Translations under genes and position numbers: made by a program
Source of the DNA: Cyclobacteriaceae bacterium
GTDB lineage: Bacteria; Bacteroidota; Bacteroidia; Cytophagales; Cyclobacteriaceae
Assembly: GCA_029882675.1 (NCBI GenBank)
Contig: JAOUKJ010000108.1
Location: 1 to 9,899, forward strand
Direction of reading: 5' to 3'
DNA length: 9,899 nucleotides
In this document: piece after piece, positions 1-5,900 of the stretch
Layout of the letters: each line of letters starts with the position of its first letter
Numbering within the stretch: position 1 is the first letter of the stretch
Notes under the pieces: model-generated
Told to the model about the DNA's origin: nothing
Database searches by the model: none
What the model saw: the letters and a program-made list of their open reading frames with translations, nothing else

Positions 1-1344
1 TCGAAATTAAGTGTTGTGAGAAGAGATAAGCAAGGGCGATTATGGGGGGGAGATCGGTATAAAGGGCTGATCTCTATCAGAACGGATGGTATAGAGAGTA
101 TTATGCCCAACGGTCCGTTTTCAAATAATATCTGGAGGTTTGATGTTTCCGGGAATAAACTAATGGTTTCAGCCGGTGGATATGATGTCAGTAGTTCGCC
201 AAGTAACAGTTTTGAAGGCATTTTTCAATTCGAGGCCGGGAAATGGTCTAATTTCAACAGGTATGAATATCCAACGTATGAAGACATTTCAGATATCGTT
301 GATATTACGACTTCCGGCTCCTCATCTGGTTTTTTTAGCGCTTTTGGCAAAGGCATTTATAAATTTGACCATTTGTCTTCCCCGAATCTTATCACATTGC
401 CTGGTTTGGGAGTAAATCCACGGGTGTCTTCTTTGTACTATGATGAGGACGGACTTTGGTTTACGTTAATAGGAAGCACCGATGCCCTTTGGCTGTATGG
501 AAATGATAGTCAATTAACAAGCTTTAATATTGGATCAAACACACACCCGTCAGAACTTTTGGGCCACCAGGATTATATATATATTCGTTTGGAGCCTGAC
601 GTTGGAGGAAGGATGATTGTTTTTGATAAAATAACCAAAAGACACAGATATCTTTCTGCAACAGAGGGAGCCGGAGGACTACCCGGTGATCGGGTGAACG
701 CTATGGTGCTTGATCAACAAGGTAAACTTTGGTTGGGTACCGATCAGGGTGTTGCATTTTTTGACAGAATGGCTATGGAGGGGCCGGTCGATGCAATCAA
801 GCCAATGGTGGGTTATGTTCCATTATTCAGGGGAAAAGAAGTGTTGGCACTGACCGTAGACGGGGGAAACAGAAAATGGATTGGAACTACTCAGGGAGTG
901 TGGCTGTACGATGCGCAGGGGGAAAGTGAAATTGTTCATTTTAATCAGAATAACAGTCCTTTGCTGCCGGGGAATATACGTGGGATAGCTGTTTTACCTG
1001 CTTCTGGTGAAGTTTTTTTTGGAACAGAAAACGGTATAGTCAGTTATCGTAGTGACGCTACTGCCGGGGCTCAACAACACACGAATGTAAAGATATTTCC
1101 TAACCCGGTAATTCCGGAATATAATGGACTTGTAGGGATATCAGGATTGCCGATGGCTGCCGATGTAAAGGTTACTGATGCGGCAGGTCGTCTGGTATGG
1201 AAAGGTGTTTCCAATGGGGGCACGGCAAGTTGGAATGTATTGGATTATCGTGGTCAGCGACCTGCTTCGGGGGTGTATTTTGTATTCAGTGTAGCGCCTG
1301 ATGGTACTGATACCTATGTTGGGAAAATTGCAGTAATAAAATGA
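1..1344 (+). CDS. porZ: PorZ-like T9SS surface protein (beta-propeller plus C-terminal sorting domain), 5' end outside window
   Basis: The frame is open from base 1, giving 447 visible residues. The GTG at 16 is internal, so the gene starts upstream; PorZ proteins are usually near 750-800 aa, making this roughly the C-terminal half or more. Propeller-blade repeats are visible: RDKQGRLWGGDRYKGL at the left edge, LDQQGKLWLGTDQGVAFFD near nt 709-765, VDGGNRKWIGTTQGVWLYD near 856-912, and a weaker blade ending FFGTENGIVSYRSD near 1015-1056. From about nt 1087 a C-terminal domain begins with IFPNP, continues with VTDAAGRLVW and ends ASGVYFV...VGKIAVIK, the classic type A T9SS sorting-domain pattern. 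In Porphyromonas gingivalis, PorZ sits on the cell surface with PorU, PorV and PorQ and delivers anionic LPS to the PorU sortase. The SYRSDA and FPNPV segments and the recO neighbour favour PorZ over a generic two-component-regulator propeller protein; that identity comes from recalled family features. The stop overlaps recO by 4 bp. Confidence 0.82.
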   Translation, partial: SKLSVVRRDKQGRLWGGDRYKGLISIRTDGIESIMPNGPFSNNIWRFDVSGNKLMVSAGGYDVSSSPSNSFEGIFQFEAGKWSNFNRYEYPTYEDISDIVDITTSGSSSGFFSAFGKGIYKFDHLSSPNLITLPGLGVNPRVSSLYYDEDGLWFTLIGSTDALWLYGNDSQLTSFNIGSNTHPSELLGHQDYIYIRLEPDVGGRMIVFDKITKRHRYLSATEGAGGLPGDRVNAMVLDQQGKLWLGTDQGVAFFDRMAMEGPVDAIKPMVGYVPLFRGKEVLALTVDGGNRKWIGTTQGVWLYDAQGESEIVHFNQNNSPLLPGNIRGIAVLPASGEVFFGTENGIVSYRSDATAGAQQHTNVKIFPNPVIPEYNGLVGISGLPMAADVKVTDAAGRLVWKGVSNGGTASWNVLDYRGQRPASGVYFVFSVAPDGTDTYVGKIAVIK

Positions 1345-1988
1345 GTAAGCAATTAAAAACCCGGGGTATCGTCCTGAAATATTTTAAATACCGGGAAACC
1401 TCTGTGATCGTTCATGTTTTTACCGAGAAATTTGGCCGACAATCATTTATTGTAAATGGGATCAGGTCGGCAAAGCGTCAGGGTGGGGTGGCCTTATTTC
1501 AACCGCTGACATTACTGGAGTTGGTTGTTTACTACAAGGAAGGTTCCGATATACACCGTTTAAGTGAATTTAATGTGGCAGAACCACTCAATCATATTTA
1601 CACCGCCATAAAAAAATCAAGTATTGCTCTTTTTATGGCAGAGGTTTTGAATAAATCCATCAAGGAGCAAATGGCATCGGAAGACATGTTTTGGTTCATC
1701 TACCATGCCATACAAATTTTGGAAAGCCTGAAAACCAATTATGAAAACTTCCATTTGCAGTTCCTCATAAAACTGGCAAGATACCTTGGTTTCGGGGCGG
1801 ATATGCTCATGGAGCACGACAATCTCTATGCGGATATGGCAAGATTACCGTTTGATCATGAGTTGAAGATAAGCTATTCCGACAGAATGCGGTTGCTCAA
1901 TGAGTTGGTTTCCCTGTACAAGAGCCATGTTGATGGATTTGGGCAATTGAAATCTGTTGAAATACTGCGGGAAGTATTGTCTGGGTAA
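1341..1988 (+). CDS. recO: DNA repair protein RecO
   Basis: The product has 215 aa. RecO helps RecR load RecA onto SSB-coated single-stranded DNA and anneals complementary strands in RecF-pathway repair, in the cytoplasm. The N-terminal OB-fold pattern is clear: TRGIVLKYFKYRETSVIVHV, then FTEKFGRQSFIVNGIR and RQGGVALFQPLTLLEL (about residues 7-62). The helical C-terminal part carries HLQFLIKLARYLGFG and ends KSHVDGFGQLKSVEILREVL, the usual RecO ending. The protein contains no cysteine, so the four-Cys zinc finger of Deinococcus-type RecO is absent; this is common in Bacteroidota, and the length is slightly below the usual 225-245 aa. The ATG shares an ATGA overlap with the porZ stop, which settles the start and implies translational coupling and one transcript. 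Confidence 0.93.
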   Translation: MSKQLKTRGIVLKYFKYRETSVIVHVFTEKFGRQSFIVNGIRSAKRQGGVALFQPLTLLELVVYYKEGSDIHRLSEFNVAEPLNHIYTAIKKSSIALFMAEVLNKSIKEQMASEDMFWFIYHAIQILESLKTNYENFHLQFLIKLARYLGFGADMLMEHDNLYADMARLPFDHELKISYSDRMRLLNELVSLYKSHVDGFGQLKSVEILREVLSG

Positions 1989-1992
1989 GTAC

Positions 1993-2023
1993 TTTCAAAG
2001 GAAAGGGTAATTGTTTAATTTTG
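1993..2023 (+). promoter_or_regulatory. Candidate Bacteroidota-type promoter for the DUF4399 gene
   Basis: TAATTTTG at 2016-2023 matches the Bacteroidota -7 consensus TAnnTTTG exactly. TTTC at 1993-1996, 19 bp upstream, matches three of four bases of the -33 TTTG box at an accepted spacing. Transcription would begin near 2030, leaving a leader of about 18 nt. The site falls in the 59-bp gap between recO and the lipoprotein gene, so the latter is probably transcribed independently. AT-rich DNA gives such matches by chance, so this is moderate evidence. Confidence 0.45.
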
Positions 2024-2047
2024 AGCTAAATTAAAACTAGTGAACAT

Positions 2048-2509
2048 ATGAAAAAATTAATTTATTTGATTATCCCGGTTATGCTGGGCTTTGCCTGTAG
2101 TTCTAAACAAGCTCCCGCAGAAGGGGAAGAGGTTGTAAGTGCTGAAAAAGAAGTAGAAACAATAGTGGAGGAGACCGGAGTATTTTTTGAGTCTTTGGTT
2201 GACGGTGCAGCTGTTGAGTCGCCGCTTACGATAAAAATGGGGGTAAAGGGTATGGCGGTAGAGCCGGCTGGTGAACTTCATGAAGGAAAAGGCCACCATC
2301 ACCTTGTCATTGACGGGGGGTTTATCGAAAAAGGAAAAGTAGTTCCCGCCGACTCCCTGAATATTCATTTTGGTAAGGGACAGACCGAAACAGTAATTGA
2401 ATTAACACCTGGTAAGCATACGCTTACACTTCAATTTGCGGATGGTTTGCATCAATCCTATGGACAGGAATGGAGTACTACTATTGAGGTAGAGGTAAAA
2501 AACCCTTAA
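2048..2509 (+). CDS. DUF4399-domain lipoprotein
   Basis: The product has 153 aa. A lipoprotein signal peptide is plain: MKK, a hydrophobic stretch to residue 16, and GFAC with the lipidated cysteine at 17. An acidic low-complexity linker (about residues 22-43) leads into the domain. FFESLVDGAAVESPLTIKMG, GKGHHHLVID with three histidines at 83-85, and TPGKHTLTLQFADGLH followed by a late Trp match the DUF4399 family as I know it. The family is mostly found in exported bacterial proteins and has no established function; the conserved histidines make metal binding conceivable, but that is inference. No acidic surface-export signal follows the cysteine (SSKQ), so a periplasm-facing anchor is more likely than surface display. 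The ATG at 2048 has no Shine-Dalgarno sequence, which is normal for this phylum. The first clear terminator downstream is about 185 bp away. Confidence 0.85.
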   Translation: MKKLIYLIIPVMLGFACSSKQAPAEGEEVVSAEKEVETIVEETGVFFESLVDGAAVESPLTIKMGVKGMAVEPAGELHEGKGHHHLVIDGGFIEKGKVVPADSLNIHFGKGQTETVIELTPGKHTLTLQFADGLHQSYGQEWSTTIEVEVKNP

Positions 2510-2693
2510 AACTGTTCCCTGAATAGTTGAAGTATAAAAGAATTAAAATGTTAACGCGCCTTGATTTAATAAGTGCCTTAATTCCGTCGGCGGCTTTTAT
2601 AAACATTTAGTAATGTTTTAAATATAATTGAATGCGCCGTTTTAAATCTAAAGATTGCTTTCTTATTCAAGTGCACCAAAAACAATGAGTTTT

Positions 2694-2731
2694 AGATATT
2701 TTCCCGCCCCTGGGCGGGAAAATATCTTTTT
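2694..2731 (+). terminator. Strong hairpin with T-tract, possible rho-independent terminator
   Basis: AGATATTTTCCCGCCC at 2694-2709 pairs perfectly with GGGCGGGAAAATATCT at 2712-2727, with only CT between, so the real loop is probably four bases. T-tract 2727-2731 follows on the + strand. On the - strand the hairpin runs into CTAAAACTC rather than T residues, so termination would be for + strand transcripts only, that is the DUF4399 gene. The arms are longer than a typical terminator needs, and the site lies inside the larger palindromic element. Confidence 0.6.
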
Positions 2732-2735
2732 GTTA

Positions 2736-2769
2736 ACTTCCTAAAATACGCTTGCGGGTTTTAGGAAGT
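2736..2769. repeat. Inverted repeat, 11-bp perfect arms
   Basis: ACTTCCTAAAA at 2736-2746 pairs with TTTTAGGAAGT at 2759-2769. The intervening 12 bases can add a CGC/GCG pairing after two mismatches. No T-tract follows on either strand, so it is not a simple terminator. It sits five bases after the T-tract of the stronger hairpin and five bases before the right inverted end of the element. Confidence 0.6.
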
Positions 2770-2972
2770 ATAGAATCAGGGCGCGTTAATGTTTGTTAGT
2801 TTTTATGACTGATAATTTGCCCTGAATTAAAAAGTGTTGTAATTTTCTTCGATTTAACGAAAACAACCGTAATTACCGTGACCTTTGAACGTAGCATGAT
2901 TTACCAGGCTATTTTTTGGTCAATGTCGATGGCTTGGGAATGCGGTCAATATTCGGTTTTAATGTTTAGGAG

Positions 2973-4151
2973 TTGATTAAACGAATCCGGTATTACATAT
3001 TTCTCAGGGACGTTGCCTTACTAGCCGTTACTGCTTTTGGAGGGCCTCAGGCTCACCTGGCCATGATGCTTGATGTCATGGTGAAAAAGCGCAATTATCT
3101 CTCGGAAGAAGAGCTGATTGAGTTAAATGCGCTTTGCCAAATACTTCCCGGTCCGACCTCTACGCAAACCATTACCGCTATTGGTTACCGGATAGGCGGA
3201 GCTGGCCTGGCCTACCTCACATTACTTGTATGGATGATGCCCGCAGTGACCATTATGACTATGGCGGGTGTATTATTCAGTTATTTTAATGAATTTGGCA
3301 TTCCATTGACTTTCACTAAATTCATTCAGCCGATGGCTGTTGGGGTAGTGAGTTTTGCGGCTTACAGAATTAGCTTAAAGGTAGTAAAAACATCGACAGG
3401 CGTTATAATTATGGTGGTATCGGGGATCGCATCCTATTTCGTCCGCTCTCCCTGGGTTTTTCCCATCATCCTCATTATTGCAGGAATGATTACGGGATTC
3501 ATTTACAAGGCCAGACAGCCTCTCGAAGAGAAAAACGGGATGAAAATTGATTGGCGTAACTTCATCCTGTGGGCAGGTGTTTTTGTGTTTGTGGCCGTAT
3601 TGGGTGGCATAACAAAATTTTTACCGGTTCTATTGTTTGAGAATTTTTACAGAAACGGCAGTCTTATTTTCGGGGGAGGGCAGGTGTTAATCCCCATGTT
3701 GTATACTGAGTTTGTTGACTTTAAGCATTATTTATCCGGAGAGGAATTTCTATCCGGATTTTCTATCGTACAGGCACTTCCCGGCCCTGTTTTTTCTTTT
3801 AGCTCATATATCGGGGCTTTATCTATGCGGGAAGCCGGAATATTTGGAGAAATTATAGGTGGGGTACTGGCCGCACTGGGTATTTTTCTCCCGGGAACCT
3901 TGTTGATCTTTTTTATTATAAAGTTCTGGGACAATTTAAAAAAGTACAGATTGGTAAGGGCTTCATTAGAAGGTATTAATGCAGCGAGTTCCGGGATGGT
4001 GGTTGCGGCTGCTATTTTGCTCTTTCAACCTTTGCCAGACTCCATCGCAACTTACGTAATTACCTTTGGCACTTTTTGTTTATTGGTGTTTACGAAAATA
4101 CCCACACCGTTCATTATACTTACGGGATTGCTGGCTGGTCTTTTATTCTAG
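2973..4151 (+). CDS. chrA: Chromate transporter family protein, two CHR domains (ChrA-like)
   Basis: The product has 392 aa, the length of the long, two-domain CHR family. It is an inner-membrane protein; characterised members export chromate using the proton motive force, and others may handle sulfate or related anions. The N-terminal domain shows FGGP at 22-25 and LPGPTSTQ at 58-65. The C-terminal domain repeats the signature as FGGGQ at 233-237 and ALPGPVFSFSSYIGA from 268. Many hydrophobic segments follow each motif, and the tail GLLAGLLF ends in the membrane. No chrB-type regulator or other metal-resistance gene is next to it, so substrate is unproven. The start is awkward: an in-frame TAG at 2967-2969 excludes an upstream start, leaving TTG 2973 (or ATT 2976). 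AGGAG at 2968-2972 abuts that TTG with no spacer. A short reading frame (ATG 2896) ends in a TGA overlapping the TTG, so reinitiation is possible. A poor promoter candidate lies upstream: TTTG at 2884-2887 and TATTTTTTG at 2910-2918, with off-consensus spacing. Confidence 0.88.
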   Translation: MIKRIRYYIFLRDVALLAVTAFGGPQAHLAMMLDVMVKKRNYLSEEELIELNALCQILPGPTSTQTITAIGYRIGGAGLAYLTLLVWMMPAVTIMTMAGVLFSYFNEFGIPLTFTKFIQPMAVGVVSFAAYRISLKVVKTSTGVIIMVVSGIASYFVRSPWVFPIILIIAGMITGFIYKARQPLEEKNGMKIDWRNFILWAGVFVFVAVLGGITKFLPVLLFENFYRNGSLIFGGGQVLIPMLYTEFVDFKHYLSGEEFLSGFSIVQALPGPVFSFSSYIGALSMREAGIFGEIIGGVLAALGIFLPGTLLIFFIIKFWDNLKKYRLVRASLEGINAASSGMVVAAAILLFQPLPDSIATYVITFGTFCLLVFTKIPTPFIILTGLLAGLLF

Positions 4152-4282
4152 TTGGTGGTCTGAATAATTAATTCAAGGGTTACTCAGGTTAAGGATCAGT
4201 TTAAATCGCCTGCCTTTTGCGGTACTGCATGAAGCTGTTGTTTTATGTGCTATTCTTTCTGATCGTGCGCATTGAATAATAA

Positions 4283-4318
4283 AAAAAGCCCTGGTACCTA
4301 TTGATACCAGGGCTTTTT
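4283..4318. terminator. Bidirectional rho-independent terminator between convergent chrA and tonB
   Basis: AAAAAGCCCTGGTA at 4283-4296 pairs perfectly with TACCAGGGCTTTTT at 4305-4318 around an 8-base loop. A-tract on the left and T-tract on the right make it work for both strands, as expected between convergent genes. It lies 131 bp after the chrA stop and 19 bp after the tonB stop. The remaining bases between 4152 and 4282 show nothing else recognisable. Confidence 0.9.
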
Positions 4319-4337
4319 GTGATTGGATATACTCCTG

Positions 4338-5012
4338 TTAATTCAATTTAAAAGTGATTGGGAGTACAATACGTTGTTTAACGGGTTGTCCTCTTTGCTT
4401 TGGTGGATTCCAGGCTGGGTGGCCTTTCACTACCCTTACAGCTTCTTCATCGCAACCAGCCCCAATACCTTTCACGGCCTGCACATCAATGATTGAACCA
4501 TCCTTATCGATTACAAATTGAACATATACACGCCCTTCAATACCCATTCGTCTGGCCTGGGTAGGATATTTCATGTTTTTACCGATGTACTCATAAAAAG
4601 CCGGATAGCCTCCAATCGGTTGGGCCGGATCTTCAACAATGGTAAAAATTTCTTCAGCGACTTCTTCTTCGGGCTCTTCTACCATTTCAATGACTTCGAT
4701 TACTTCATCTTCTTCAATTTCAGTATCAAACTCAATCTCGATTTCTTCTTCGATTTCTTCTTCATCAGGCACTTCAATAACCTGTGGTTGTTGGATTTTC
4801 GGTGGTGGTGGTGGTGGCTGTTCGGTAGGTGGAATTTCCATTAACTCTTCAAAGTCTTCAGTTATCCCGCTTTGATCGACAATCGCGCCATCATCATAAC
4901 TCCTTTTTTCAAAAGCGAATAATATAACAGAGAGGGATACAACCATCCCAATACTAAAAAAAAGCCCTGTTTTATTCATTAAATCCGCCTTCTCTGTCTT
5001 TTTAGCTTCCAT
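4338..5012 (-). CDS. tonB: Energy transducer TonB
   Basis: The product has 224 aa. TonB proteins span the periplasm and pass energy from the ExbB-ExbD motor to outer-membrane receptors. A single membrane anchor lies at about residues 17-34, followed by a Pro-rich stretch (IPPTEQPPPPPP, 60-71). Residues 80-128 form a very acidic linker with 23 Glu, 4 Asp and no Lys or Arg. The TonB C-terminal domain runs from about 136 to 224: YPTQARRMGIEGRVYVQFVI, DKDGSI, GAGCDEEAVRVVK, PAWNPPKQRGQPVKQRIVLPI. This is the common Bacteroidota TonB_C pattern. The ATG at 5012 has no Shine-Dalgarno sequence; Met12 is a possible alternative start but would leave only four residues before the anchor. No exbB or exbD is in the window. 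It is 59 bp downstream of vanZ and may belong to the sprA-gcvH-vanZ transcript, use its own promoter, or both. Confidence 0.93.
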   Translation of the reverse strand: MEAKKTEKADLMNKTGLFFSIGMVVSLSVILFAFEKRSYDDGAIVDQSGITEDFEELMEIPPTEQPPPPPPKIQQPQVIEVPDEEEIEEEIEIEFDTEIEEDEVIEVIEMVEEPEEEVAEEIFTIVEDPAQPIGGYPAFYEYIGKNMKYPTQARRMGIEGRVYVQFVIDKDGSIIDVQAVKGIGAGCDEEAVRVVKGHPAWNPPKQRGQPVKQRIVLPITFKLN

Positions 5013-5051
5013 ATTTTAAATGCTTCAAATGAATTAATACTTGCCAATTGA

Positions 5052-5059
5052 CAAATATA
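5052..5059 (-). promoter_or_regulatory. Candidate -7 box upstream of tonB
   Basis: On the - strand the bases read TATATTTG, an exact match to TAnnTTTG, in the 59-bp gap between vanZ and tonB. Transcription would start near 5045, about 33 nt before the tonB ATG. No good TTTG lies at the -33 position; the best is AATG at 20-bp spacing, so this is half a promoter at best. Confidence 0.33.
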
Positions 5060-5071
5060 AGGATAAAAAAT

Positions 5072-5476
5072 TTACTTGCCATTGGTTGAAGCTGATAATT
5101 TACCTTTCGTGATTCTGAAAAATAGAATACCGGCTGTCGTTCCCAAAAAATTAAATAAAAAGTCCAATAAATCAGGTTGTCTTCCGGGAACATAATATTG
5201 GAGAAACTCCAACAGCGCACTAAATAATAAAGTGGTAAAAAAGGGTAGCACAAACTCCCATTTATACTTTTTATTTTCTGTTAAATAAAAGATAAATACC
5301 CCCGAAAGCAAAAACGAAAAACCACCAAACAAGATAAAATGTGCTATTTTATCCAAGTGTTGTATATGTAATTCAGGAACACGTGTTTTGGGTGATAGGG
5401 TGGTTGATATAATGAACAACCCCCATATTATTGAGCTCGTTATAAAGGCCCTTTTTGTCCAGAATTTATGCGCCAA
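5072..5476 (-). CDS. VanZ-family membrane protein
   Basis: An inner-membrane protein of about 134 aa. VanZ was named from the teicoplanin-resistance cluster, but most family members, including small stand-alone ones like this, have no known function. Three or four membrane segments are visible: FITSSIIWGLFIISTTL, then AHFILFGGFSFLLSGVFIFYL, FFTTLLFSALLEFL and FLFNFLGTTAGILFF. Family-type motifs are HLDKIAHF and EFLQYYVPGRQPDLLDFLFN, which carries the conserved Glu, Gln, Arg, Asp and Asn. A short basic tail follows. The start is uncertain. The only ATG in frame is at 5530, which would overlap gcvH by 65 bp and add 18 unconvincing residues. A TTG at 5476, giving an 11-bp overlap with the gcvH stop and placing the N-terminus close to the first membrane segment, is preferred. 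The overlap supports coupling to gcvH. Confidence 0.82.
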   Translation of the reverse strand: MAHKFWTKRAFITSSIIWGLFIISTTLSPKTRVPELHIQHLDKIAHFILFGGFSFLLSGVFIFYLTENKKYKWEFVLPFFTTLLFSALLEFLQYYVPGRQPDLLDFLFNFLGTTAGILFFRITKGKLSASTNGK

Positions 5477-5849
5477 TGATTTCCCGGTATTGGTCTGCAG
5501 AAAGCAGATTTTCAATTGCAGAAAGATCATTGATTTTTATCTTAATGATCCAGCCATCCTCATAAGGCGAACTGTTTACCAGCTCAGGTTGGTCTTCAAG
5601 TGTGCTGTTAACTTCAAGTACAGTACCATCAACGGGCATATAAAGGTCAGAAACTGTTTTTACGGCTTCAATAGTTCCGAAAACTTCACCCTGATTAATG
5701 TCATCACCCTCGGTTTCAACCTCCACATATACGATGTCTCCCAATTCACCTTGTGCAAAATCAGTAATGCCGATTAATGCCGTATTATCGTCATTAACTT
5801 TGATCCACTCATGGTCTTTGGAGTATTTTAGTTCAGCTGGTAAATTCAT
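5466..5849 (-). CDS. gcvH: Glycine cleavage system H protein
   Basis: The product has 127 aa, the full family length. GcvH carries a lipoyl group that shuttles the aminomethyl intermediate between the P, T and L proteins of the glycine cleavage complex in the cytoplasm. Visible motifs are KYSKDHEWIKV near the N-terminus, GITDFAQGELGDIVYVE, and the lipoylation site GTIEAVKTVSDLYMPVDG with the modified lysine at residue 64. The ending NSSPYEDGWIIKIK and an adjacent short helix are also typical. gcvP and gcvT are not nearby, so it acts with partners encoded elsewhere. It begins 51 bp after the sprA stop with no -7-like box in the gap, so cotranscription from sprA is likely. No Shine-Dalgarno sequence precedes the ATG. 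Confidence 0.96.
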   Translation of the reverse strand: MNLPAELKYSKDHEWIKVNDDNTALIGITDFAQGELGDIVYVEVETEGDDINQGEVFGTIEAVKTVSDLYMPVDGTVLEVNSTLEDQPELVNSSPYEDGWIIKIKINDLSAIENLLSADQYREIIGA

Positions 5850-5900
5850 AAACGCGATATTTTTCGGTAAAAATAATCTATTTATTTCAATAGCAAAAGG

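Larger units (their letters stand above)
2551..2789. repeat. Palindromic intergenic element with inverted ends (MITE- or REP-like, unproven)
   Basis: TTAACGCGCCTTGAT at 2551-2565 is the reverse complement of ATCAGGGCGCGTTAA at 2775-2789 except for one base, so 14 of 15 positions pair. Inside lie three more inverted repeats: AAACATT/AATGTTT at 2601-2618, the 16-bp perfect arms at 2694-2727 and the 11-bp perfect arms at 2736-2769. No protein of normal length is encoded. Both outer ends carry TTAA, which could be a target duplication, but TTAA is self-complementary and AT-rich DNA yields it easily. The 463-bp gap 2510-2972 also contains about 40 bp before the element and about 180 bp after it, where I see only weak promoter-like boxes and the short reading frame described under chrA. 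Nature and mobility are inference; other genomic copies would be needed as proof. Confidence 0.45.

Noticed and set aside
2057..2368. 103-codon - strand frame opposite the DUF4399 gene
   Set aside because: The + strand protein has a lipoprotein signal and family motifs; the antisense product resembles nothing and has no promoter-like box.
2551..2789. CRISPR array or tRNA in the palindromic gap
   Set aside because: The repeats are inverted rather than regularly spaced direct repeats, and no cloverleaf or CCA end can be drawn.
2792..2819. Promoter just right of the palindromic element (TTTG 2792-2795, TAATTTG 2813-2819)
   Set aside because: Spacing is 17 bp instead of 19-21, and the -7 box is one base short of consensus, so it is no better than chance in AT-rich DNA.
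2973..4151. Metal-resistance island around chrA
   Set aside because: No chrB, other efflux gene, integrase or insertion sequence accompanies it; the family is widespread on ordinary chromosomes.
4518..4875. Two + strand frames rich in Phe or in Ser opposite tonB
   Set aside because: Their strange composition is simply the antisense of the Glu-rich and Pro-rich codons of tonB, which has clear family motifs on the other strand.
5388..5777. 129-codon + strand frame opposite gcvH and vanZ
   Set aside because: It has no recognisable domain and lies antisense to a textbook GcvH.
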